Below, in pieces: positions 9,837 to 17,072 of a DNA stretch of 64,000 bases (its first letter is position 1; each line of letters starts with the position of its first letter). Position numbers and translations under genes: made by a program. The stretch covers positions 3,115,501 through 3,179,500 of the forward strand of contig CP130629.1 in the NCBI GenBank assembly GCA_030644725.1, given 5' to 3'. This DNA comes from Candidatus Electrothrix communis. GTDB lineage: Bacteria > Desulfobacterota > Desulfobulbia > Desulfobulbales > Desulfobulbaceae. The notes beneath the pieces are model-generated. The model worked only from the letters and a program-made list of their open reading frames with translations, was not told where the DNA came from and did no database searches.

Positions 9837-10328
9837 TCATTTAAAAAGACCACGTGAAGATTTTTTCGACTTTACCTGCAACGTTTTTACGTTCAGGTTG
9901 TTTAATTCTTTAGACCCGGAAATATAACCGACCGCGCCCGTGTTTTCAGCCACATAGGTAATCACTTCCTGCTCATTGGAAACCTGTTTTAAGTTTTTTG
10001 GTCTTCTGCCTCCATTGTTCTGCTTTTGCCGTTCTTTTGCAACCCTGGTCGAACTCACCTTTAGCTTGTTCTTGAGAAAATCCTTTCTGATCAAGGAATT
10101 ATTTGGCAACTCTACACGATGAATTATGTCTTTAGATTTAGGCCATTCTTTAGTGCTTCCAAGAAAGCTTCCAAGAAATATTTCTCGCATTTTTTTATCG
10201 GAGAGAGTCTTGTTCGGGTTGTCAGTATGGACAATAACCTGAACAGCGTTCTTTGCGACAGCCGGGCAGGAAAAGATGATAAATCCGACTGTGATGACTA
10301 TAGTAACTAGATATCGTTGCTTTTTCAT
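9837..10328 (-). CDS. PstS-like small periplasmic substrate-binding protein
   Basis: A 163-residue protein when started at the ATG at 10328, which has an AGGG site five bases upstream; an ATG four codons earlier overlaps the porin stop but lacks such a site. It has a signal peptide (MKKQRYLVTIVITVGFIIFS, cleavage near PAVA). The mature part has VIVHTDNPNKTLSDKKMREI, FLGS...WP, and a late segment VAENTGAVGYISGSKELNN. These match the short PBP-like (PBP_like_2) relatives of phosphate-binding PstS, which commonly sit beside outer-membrane barrels. The ligand is unknown. It is translationally close to the porin gene upstream and is probably co-transcribed with it. Confidence 0.75.
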   Translation of the reverse strand: MKKQRYLVTIVITVGFIIFSCPAVAKNAVQVIVHTDNPNKTLSDKKMREIFLGSFLGSTKEWPKSKDIIHRVELPNNSLIRKDFLKNKLKVSSTRVAKERQKQNNGGRRPKNLKQVSNEQEVITYVAENTGAVGYISGSKELNNLNVKTLQVKSKKSSRGLFK

Positions 10329-10339
10329 TCTGGCCCTCA

Positions 10340-11521
10340 TCAGAAACTGAATTGCACACCGAACAGAAATAACTGGGTCTCATCCTCATTGAAACTGCCA
10401 GCGATTAATCTCGCCTTGTACTCATCATCATCTGCCGGGCCGGTAAAACTATTTCCCTGCACCAAATGATATGAGCACTTGACTGCCAGACCCGGTGTGA
10501 ACCAATAGTTCAGGCCAAGAACCAGCTCCTTATGTTCCCTGAGTGAGTCAAAATCATCAAGAAAGCCCTGGTCAGGGAACTCATTAACTGTACTGTATTC
10601 ATAGCGCACAGCGGCCTGCCAATGCTCAGTGAAACGATAAGCTGCTTCTGCATAAACACTGTTGCGCTGATATCCAGGATCATCCTGAGAGGTGAGCAGG
10701 TATTCACTGCGCAGCTCCCAGGTATCTAAAACATACTCTATAGAGAGGCCAACAAAGACAGGTTGTTGCAGGGTATTGAAAAGCGTCTCATCCTCCCATT
10801 CTTCCTCATACTCGGTCAATGAATCATGTTGATAATATTTCTGGTCTCCGCTATATGCAGAGAGGCCGATACGCAGCCCGTCAAGGGGGGGGGTAACCAT
10901 GATTCGGCCGCCAAGCATGTTTTCCACAGCCTGGTCGGGATTTTCAAGATGCCAAATGTCGTCAACATCATCGTATGAAATCCTGCGGTTAGAATGTTGC
11001 ACCATGGTCCCCCCGTAAAGATCATACAGGATCGCCCAGTCTTGAGCCAAGGTGAAGGTGCCCGTCAGGCCGAGCCCCTTATATGCCTCTGCTCCCAAGT
11101 TATAGATCCCCAAAGGGGGATTGAAAAAGGGACGAGCTGTTCTGGCATCGTATAGCTCAGAGTAGAGCATAAAGGGGGCATTGACCTTGCCGCCCCGAAA
11201 ATTCAGTTGATCAGAGAGTGACCATTCTGCAAAGGCATAATCCATTTTTGCCTCGGTTCTGAGCCAGGTACTGTTAAATGAGGCCTGGACATAAACAGAC
11301 ACGGTCTCGTAGAGTTCCGCCTGGATACCCAGCCCCGCTTCAAGGTGTTCAAAATTTCCATCCTCAGTCCAAAGAAAATAGCGATTTTCATTATTGGTCA
11401 TCCCTGCTGCCCAACTGCCGAAACCATGCAGAGCTACCTTGTCCAGCAATTCCGCCTTGCCGTTTCCTGTACCCGTTATAACGGCTGCCAAAACTGCACC
11501 GTAAACCATATATTGTTTCAT
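10340..11521 (-). CDS. Outer-membrane beta-barrel porin (paralogue 1)
   Basis: A 393-residue protein with a signal peptide (MKQYMVYGAVLAAVITGTG, cleavage before ELLDK) and a strong GGGATGAG-type ribosome site. The mature chain alternates aromatic and polar residues in amphipathic strands, has repeated short turns, and ends in GVQFSF with a terminal Phe, the classic BAM recognition signal. It resembles phosphate-selective or general porins of Proteobacteria and Desulfobacterota. It shares LHGFG.W at the mature N-terminus, DYAFAEW, and LGLNYW near the end with the next gene, so the two are tandem paralogues. Pore specificity cannot be told from sequence alone. Confidence 0.85.
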   Translation of the reverse strand: MKQYMVYGAVLAAVITGTGNGKAELLDKVALHGFGSWAAGMTNNENRYFLWTEDGNFEHLEAGLGIQAELYETVSVYVQASFNSTWLRTEAKMDYAFAEWSLSDQLNFRGGKVNAPFMLYSELYDARTARPFFNPPLGIYNLGAEAYKGLGLTGTFTLAQDWAILYDLYGGTMVQHSNRRISYDDVDDIWHLENPDQAVENMLGGRIMVTPPLDGLRIGLSAYSGDQKYYQHDSLTEYEEEWEDETLFNTLQQPVFVGLSIEYVLDTWELRSEYLLTSQDDPGYQRNSVYAEAAYRFTEHWQAAVRYEYSTVNEFPDQGFLDDFDSLREHKELVLGLNYWFTPGLAVKCSYHLVQGNSFTGPADDDEYKARLIAGSFNEDETQLFLFGVQFSF

Positions 11522-11568
11522 CTCTCATCCCTTTTTTCTAAAGAATTATGCTAAAATATGGACTGCTG

Positions 11569-12744
11569 CTAAAAACTGAACTGCACACCGACCATTGTCA
11601 TTATCGTTTCTTCATTAAGGGTAATATCACCTTGATACTCCTTAGTTTCACTTTCCCACACATCATGTGGCCGCACATTATTATTCCCTTGAATGAAAAC
11701 AGCAGCGCATTTCACAACTAAGTGAGAGTGCATCCAATAGTTCAAGCCCAGAGTAAGCTCCTTGCTCTCTTTAAAAGGATGGTCAGCAGGCAGATCCTTC
11801 TCCACTATGGAAGGGTAATCGGGGTAATCCAGTACCTCATAGCGCACAGCGACCTGCCAATGCCTTGTGAGCATATAGGCCGCCTCAGCATAATAGGTGG
11901 TCCACTCAGACTCCTTAACTTCGCCACTGTAGTAAAGGGTCTGGTCCTGGAGAGACAGGAGGTATTCGCTTCGGAGCTCCCATTGATCGCTCAGGTATTC
12001 TATTGAGCCAGCGACTACGTAGACATCACCAGTAGGGTGTTGTGTGATTTCTCCCCTGTATGTTTCGTTGTAGCCCTGCTGGCCTGTGTATCCTGAGACA
12101 CCGAAGCGTAGGCCTTCAAGTGGAGAGTGAATTAAGAATCTGACACCCAATAATTCATCAATTGTGTAACGGATTACCCCATTTCCTGTGTCATTTTCAG
12201 AAAGATCCGTTACTCCTCCATAGATATCATAGGAAAACAACCAATCCATTTCAATATCCGGTGAATACACCCCGGTGAGACCGATTCCCTGAAAATTTTC
12301 CGCTGTCTTGTCCGAATAAACTCCCACAGGATGTAATAAAAACGGACGCACCGTGCCGACGTCGTGAATCTCGTTCATCAACATCAGCGGAGCCTTGATC
12401 CTGCCAGCCCTGATTGCGAAGAGATCGGAAAGGTACCATTCTGCAAAGGCGTAATCTACGGTTGCTGCCCTTTTCCCGTTGATCTCTTCAAAGGCCGGTT
12501 GAAGATAGACTGTCAGACTGTCAGTCAAGTCAGCGCGAGCATTCAAGGAAAAAACAAAATAGTCGCCATTACCTTCGGAGTCCCACCCACCTAAAAAATG
12601 CACATTTTCATTATCCGTCTGCCCGTACAGCCAGCCGCCGAAACCATGAAGAGAAATTTTGTCGCGCCAATTCGCGTATCCATCCTCAGCTGACAACAGC
12701 GTAACGCTTAACAATATCATGCAGCCTGTTAAATAGTATTTCAT
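11569..12744 (-). CDS. Outer-membrane beta-barrel porin (paralogue 2)
   Basis: A 391-residue protein from the ATG at 12744, which follows an AGAGGA site; the longer frame to 12813 has no signal peptide at its start. Signal peptide MKYYLTGCMILLSVTLLSAE, then KISLHGFGGWLYGQTDNENV, which aligns with paralogue 1. Shared landmarks: VDYAFAEWYLSDLFAIRAGR, WELRSEYLL, LTLGLNYW and a C-terminal GVQFSF. Residues vary most in the predicted loops, as expected for duplicated porins with different specificity. It is the first gene of the minus-strand run 12744-5163; no clear promoter was identified in the 244 bp upstream. Confidence 0.85.
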   Translation of the reverse strand: MKYYLTGCMILLSVTLLSAEDGYANWRDKISLHGFGGWLYGQTDNENVHFLGGWDSEGNGDYFVFSLNARADLTDSLTVYLQPAFEEINGKRAATVDYAFAEWYLSDLFAIRAGRIKAPLMLMNEIHDVGTVRPFLLHPVGVYSDKTAENFQGIGLTGVYSPDIEMDWLFSYDIYGGVTDLSENDTGNGVIRYTIDELLGVRFLIHSPLEGLRFGVSGYTGQQGYNETYRGEITQHPTGDVYVVAGSIEYLSDQWELRSEYLLSLQDQTLYYSGEVKESEWTTYYAEAAYMLTRHWQVAVRYEVLDYPDYPSIVEKDLPADHPFKESKELTLGLNYWMHSHLVVKCAAVFIQGNNNVRPHDVWESETKEYQGDITLNEETIMTMVGVQFSF

Positions 12745-12988
12745 ACGGTCCTCTTTTTCTGGGTGGTCCTCTAGAGATATTCGGCCCTCTGTGAACAAGG
12801 GCTCGTGCAACAAACACAGGGGGACAACCTGGATTTATACAATTTATATGGACGCCTCAAGAGGTATCATTATCTGAACTCAGGTTTAAATAATTTTATT
12901 ATGCAACAATGAAAAATTCAAGGGGATAATCATAGGCGACCTTCATGATTAGCCAGTCAGATGAAGAACAAAACGCCCTTCGGGCGGA

Positions 12989-13528
12989 TTAAAACGGAAA
13001 CAATTGTGGTATCCACTTAACCTGCCGACCCGAAGATTTTCTATTGTTGCATTCTTGTTTACTCTTGCTTTCTAAAAAAGGTCCATCTCTGCTCAGATCA
13101 AAGATATCTCCATATTCAGGGTGCCAAATTCGCCATAATAACATTTCGTCTTTGCAGTCTGGACATATCAACGGATCTTTCCCGAAACTCTGTATTAGAC
13201 GCTCTCTCCAACTCAATGATCTTGAACCACTTTTCATGAATTCAAAAGTCTTCTGGATAAAACGTTTACAGCCCATCAAAATCTCTATCGCGATTGTTTT
13301 TGTACGTCGAGAATATAACCCATAATGGCGGACCATCTTGAATCCCTTTAGCGGAATATGGTCAATTAATCGTTGTATGAACTCTTTGGCTGGAATCGCT
13401 TCGGTAACTTTAACTTCTGTTTTGTGATCAATATACCAAAATGTTACCTCCTCACCATCGTAATTCGTTATCTTATGCTCTGCCAATGCTGGACGAACCA
13501 TATAGCGACCAATATATGAGCCTGTTGA
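12989..13528 (-). pseudogene. IS91-family (Y2) transposase, C-terminal remnant
   Basis: The frame encodes about 170 residues from an internal Met, and reading back past it gives a further YIGRY before a stop near 13529-13531. The sequence YIGRYMVRPALAEHKI, then EFIQRLIDHIPLKGFKMVRH, YGLYSRR and CPDCKDEM is the distal half of the Y2 transposase domain of IS91/IS801-like elements. The N-terminal zinc finger, the HUH motif and both catalytic tyrosines are missing, and no start or ribosome site is present. It is a dead fragment. IS91 elements move by rolling-circle replication and can carry neighbouring DNA, which may bear on how the genes of insert 1 arrived. Confidence 0.85.
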
Positions 13529-13746
13529 TTAAATGCGGTCAGCAAAACCAACTATAATCGACTATAGTCAGTAGTGATTCTCAGACAGCAATGATTTCGT
13601 GGCCTATTCCGAAAAAAAAATGATATGCTTCAAGTGAACCGTTCGAGGACGTTATTTTTCATGCAATAGCAACTTGTTATTACGATTCAATTCCTATAGA
13701 GATCTAATCCTTTTTGATAAAATGTACAACAAGGGATGGATTGATC

Positions 13747-13775
13747 TTGACACACCTTTTCTTTACCCTTAAGAT
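13747..13775 (+). promoter_or_regulatory. Sigma-70-type promoter for the small secreted peptide
   Basis: A perfect -35 box TTGACA at 13747-13752, a 17-base spacer, and a -10 box TAAGAT at 13770-13775, 39 bases before the start codon at 13815. It is the best consensus promoter I found in the window. The 200 bp before it hold no gene. Confidence 0.75.
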
Positions 13776-13814
13776 AACAATAATTACTAATAAAAAACAA
13801 GGAGGATACAAGCT

Positions 13815-13967
13815 ATGAAGAGAATACTTACCCTAACCTGTGCCGTTCTTCTCACCACAGCTTTTGTGGCGACAACAATACATGCTAACACCGGCCCAGC
13901 ACCTGAAGATTCAAAAAAGGAATGCAAAAAAAAGGATCATAAAAAATGTAAACATAAGAAGAAATAA
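13815..13967 (+). CDS. Small secreted lysine-rich peptide
   Basis: A 50-residue reading frame with an AAGGAGG site nine bases upstream, a consensus promoter and an intrinsic terminator, so it is a complete single-gene unit. Residues 1-24 form a signal peptide (MKRILTLTCAVLLTTAFVAT, cleavage near IHA-N). The mature part is about 25 residues, nearly half Lys, with two Cys and several His (ECKKKDHKKCKHKKK at the end). No family is recognised. The Cys/His/Lys composition could suit metal, heme or polyanion binding; that is inference only. Confidence 0.75.
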   Translation: MKRILTLTCAVLLTTAFVATTIHANTGPAPEDSKKECKKKDHKKCKHKKK

Positions 13968-13990
13968 TCTTCAACTGTCTAGATTTCTTG

Positions 13991-14027
13991 ACCGGGTACG
14001 TATTGGATGCGTAACCCGGTTTTTTTT
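13991..14027 (+). terminator. Intrinsic terminator after the small secreted peptide
   Basis: ACCGGGT at 13991-13997 pairs with ACCCGGT at 14014-14020; the inner bases extend the stem with one bulge. A run of eight T residues follows at once. It lies 23 bases after the stop codon. Confidence 0.85.
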
Positions 14028-14253
14028 GAAATTTAAATGTTGACCGGTGTGCTTTCCTCCGCTCCACCTCCGCCCCCCTTCCTGTACCATCACAACAGTT
14101 GTACTTCCCAAGAAATAAGAATATACTGATGATGTTTATAACTTCCATTCCACCCCTTGGGGTGGGATAATAAAACATGGAAGATTGCAACGCGGTACAT
14201 TACTCCTGAGTACCCGAAACCCAACAAAAAGAATCATTACGACCCCGCTGAGT

Positions 14254-15984
14254 ATGCAAAAACTCATCCCCTATGGCCTGGCAAATTTCAGGGATATCAT
14301 TGAAGAAAACTACTACTACGTCGATAAAACGCATTATATCCCCCTCCTGGAACAGGTAAAAACCCCGGTCTTCCTCCGTCCCCGGCGCTTTGGCAAGTCC
14401 CTGTTCACGGAAATGCTCCGCTGGTATTATGATATCAAGGCTGCACCCTTGTTTGACTCCCTGTTCGGGAAGCTCTATATCGGCAAAAATCCCACGCCTT
14501 TGAAAAATAGTTTTTACTTTTTGAAAATGGATTTTTCCGGGATGAGCGATTACCCGGAGGATGACAAGGGCTTTATCCTCAGAAATTTCAACCTGACCGT
14601 CATAGGATATATTGCAGATTTTTTGCGCACCTACAGTGAAGAGCTTAACATTGATAGAGCTTTTATAACTGACTTCAAAAAAGAATACCGGGAAAATGCC
14701 GGGGAAGCCCTGAAAAACGCGGTCCAACTGGTTCAGCAAAAAAAAGGCAAAGTCTATCTTGTCATAGACGAATATGACGCTCTCACAAACGCCATGGCGA
14801 TAAACTATATTCATGCCAGGGATGAAGACAATGCGTATCTGAACATCACCCGGAAGGGAGGATTCTTTCGCTCTTTTTTTGAAACCATAAAAGGATGTAC
14901 GACGTACGGCCTAGCCAGGGTTTTTATCACCGGAATCCTTCCCATTACCATATCGGATATGAACAGCGGCTTCAACATTGCCGAATGGATCACACATGAA
15001 GAAGAATTCATCAATATGCTGGGGCTCACGGAAGATGAGCTGGACGTATTATTACAGGAGATTTACAAGAATAATCCAACCATTACTCTTCCTGCGGAGG
15101 AAGTTAAAGGATTTCTAAAGCGTTATTACAATGGATATCATTTCAGCAAAGAGGCGGAACCTGTTTATAACCCGATGATGGCTCTGTCTTTCCTGAAAAC
15201 ATTAATAAAACACAACAGGTACCCCCGCCTCCCGGCAGATCAAAACATTCGGGTTCAATATAATCAGGTGGCCTACATTTTCGGGAAAAATAGCACAAGC
15301 CGGGACGCTATTATTAAAGAGATCACCGAGAAGAAAGCCTATAAATTTAATATCCATATCGGCCGCCAATTTAACATGAGGGATTATAAAAGCGGACGTT
15401 TTATTCCTGATTGTCTTTATTATCTTGGCCTGTTAACTCATGGAAAACGATTTAGTGAATTTGTTGTACCCAACCTGGTCACCTACGAGATGATCCTCTC
15501 CTATTTCGAAGAAATTATGGATTTCTCTGTAGAAGGTGCGGGCTATGACCGCATGGTGATTGAATTTATGGAAACCGGGAATATGGAGACCTTTGTGCAA
15601 AGCTTCTTTGCAACCATTATTCAAAAATTTCCCGGTGATTTCTTCAAGGATGTCAATGAGAGTTTTTACCGGGGACTTTTTTTTCATATCCTCTACTCCT
15701 TTCTGCCCAATGACCTCTATGATGTTTTCCCGGAATTCAATCTTCCCGGCGGTACAGTGGACCTCTATATCAACCATCGAAACCTCCCTGATGAACTGGT
15801 TGCATTAAAAGATTTAATTGAAATAAAAAGAGTGCCGAAGTCCGCCACGGATGCGGAGCTGAAAGCAAAAATGAAAGAAGCCGAAGAGCAGGTTATACGG
15901 TATCGCACTGGCGACTACAGCAGCTTCAGAACTGTGGCCCTTTGTTTCCGAGGGAACAAGGATTATAAACTGAAAATTTTGTAG
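14254..15984 (+). CDS. AAA-ATPase-like / PD-(D/E)XK nuclease fusion protein
   Basis: About 576 residues from the ATG at 14254; the frame is open further upstream, but family members start at this MQKLIPYGLANFRDIIE block. Residues about 10-240 match the AAA-ATPase_like domain (PF09820): YYVDKTHYIPLLE, a Walker A variant RPRRFGKSL and a Walker B VIDEYDALT. The C-terminus matches the PDDEXK_9 domain (PF08011): GGTVDLYI then DLIEIKR, giving the D...E-x-K nuclease core. These proteins are abundant in bacteria with large accessory genomes and often spread as single genes. Their role is unsettled (mobile or defence-like ATPase-nucleases). A second, diverged member lies at 22026. It sits in insert 1 of the eCIS locus. 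Confidence 0.85.
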   Translation: MQKLIPYGLANFRDIIEENYYYVDKTHYIPLLEQVKTPVFLRPRRFGKSLFTEMLRWYYDIKAAPLFDSLFGKLYIGKNPTPLKNSFYFLKMDFSGMSDYPEDDKGFILRNFNLTVIGYIADFLRTYSEELNIDRAFITDFKKEYRENAGEALKNAVQLVQQKKGKVYLVIDEYDALTNAMAINYIHARDEDNAYLNITRKGGFFRSFFETIKGCTTYGLARVFITGILPITISDMNSGFNIAEWITHEEEFINMLGLTEDELDVLLQEIYKNNPTITLPAEEVKGFLKRYYNGYHFSKEAEPVYNPMMALSFLKTLIKHNRYPRLPADQNIRVQYNQVAYIFGKNSTSRDAIIKEITEKKAYKFNIHIGRQFNMRDYKSGRFIPDCLYYLGLLTHGKRFSEFVVPNLVTYEMILSYFEEIMDFSVEGAGYDRMVIEFMETGNMETFVQSFFATIIQKFPGDFFKDVNESFYRGLFFHILYSFLPNDLYDVFPEFNLPGGTVDLYINHRNLPDELVALKDLIEIKRVPKSATDAELKAKMKEAEEQVIRYRTGDYSSFRTVALCFRGNKDYKLKIL

Positions 15985-16135
15985 CATTTCACCTCTGGGA
16001 TATGACAGAGGCCTTGGAAAGGTAGAGCTGATCCCCTTCTTCTTTTGTCACTTATCCGATGGTTCTTGACGCCAGGCATTGAATTTCCTGATTAAATTGC
16101 ATATACTTCTAATTAAGGCCTTCTCGACTCAATTG

Positions 16136-16161
16136 TTCAATGACTCGAACGAGTCACTGAA
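16136..16161. repeat. Palindrome before the eCIS fibre-like gene
   Basis: TTCAATGACTCG at 16136-16147 faces CGAGTCACTGAA at 16150-16161 across a two-base spacer, with one mismatch. It lies 48 bases before the start at 16209 and could be an operator or a recombination scar. Otherwise the 224-bp gap holds nothing recognisable. Confidence 0.45.
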
Positions 16162-16208
16162 CACGTAGAGATAAGCATTTTCCCCCGCCCTCATCCCCTT
16201 GCACAACT

Positions 16209-17072
16209 ATGGCCAAACAAAACCGCAAAACCCTGAAAAACTACTTCGGCAAGGGCAAGCTGCCCACTGAGAGTCAGTTCGCCGACCTGATCGACTCTGC
16301 CCTGAACCTGCTGGACGATCGTTTTGACCACACCTCGGAAGACGGTTTCAAGATCAGCACCACCGGAGAGAATGAAGGGCTGTTCAGTTTTTATGATGGT
16401 GACAATCCCCAGGAACCCCGCTGGACCATGGGACTGGAGGAGAGCAGGGATGAGCTGATCTTCCGCAACCGAAGTATCGATCCAGAAACCGGCAAGCCAG
16501 ACACCGCCCTGAGTTTAGGCCAAGGGAAAATAGGCATAAATAAGGATAACCCACAGACGGAACTGGATGTCAACGGGGTAATTTCCGCTGCTGGCCGCCA
16601 GGGAACCTATCGAACCGGTTTGGTCCCGGCAGACGGCAAATGGCACGAAATCACCGATGACCTGGAAGGTTGCCGAGCCTTTGAAGTGATGGCCGGGGTG
16701 GGGAAGATCACCACTGGCAAGTACGCCCTGCTCCATGCCATCGCCATCAATGCCCACCACCCGGAAGGTTGGTTCTTCAATCTCTTTAACTGTAAACGGC
16801 GTATCCGTTGCACCCAATCTTATTACCGCTCCCTTCGGGATAAGCTAAAAATACGCTGGAGGTCAGTGCGACAACAGGACCGTAACACCTTGTACCGAAT
16901 GGAAATAAGGACCAACAGCAATTACGGTGAGGATATCCGCATTCAATATTCCTTAACCGATCTTTGGTTTGACCCATTGATGCACAATTCGCAGCTCCAG
17001 CAACAGATACAGCCGGATAACCTCCTAACCAGTTCCAACACCTCATCGGATTCTGACACAACAACTCCATGA
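16209..17072 (+). CDS. Putative eCIS tail-fibre or adhesin-like protein
   Basis: A 287-residue protein. The N-terminal 40 residues (LKNYFGKGKLPTESQFADLI) look like a docking segment. A middle section has the fibre-type phrase GKIGINKDNPQTELDVNGVI, which is common in phage tail-fibre and spike proteins just before the receptor-binding part. A compact C-terminal domain follows (GTYRTGLVPADGKWHEIT onward) with many basic and aromatic residues. It overlaps the next baseplate gene by ATGA, so it belongs to the eCIS operon. The role in host binding is inferred from position and the fibre-like motif; I do not recognise a named family. Confidence 0.6.
   Translation: MAKQNRKTLKNYFGKGKLPTESQFADLIDSALNLLDDRFDHTSEDGFKISTTGENEGLFSFYDGDNPQEPRWTMGLEESRDELIFRNRSIDPETGKPDTALSLGQGKIGINKDNPQTELDVNGVISAAGRQGTYRTGLVPADGKWHEITDDLEGCRAFEVMAGVGKITTGKYALLHAIAINAHHPEGWFFNLFNCKRRIRCTQSYYRSLRDKLKIRWRSVRQQDRNTLYRMEIRTNSNYGEDIRIQYSLTDLWFDPLMHNSQLQQQIQPDNLLTSSNTSSDSDTTTP

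Noticed and set aside
8150-9853. Longer start (GTG 9853) for the oligopeptide-type binding protein
   Set aside because: It lacks a good ribosome site and puts 13 extra residues before the signal peptide.
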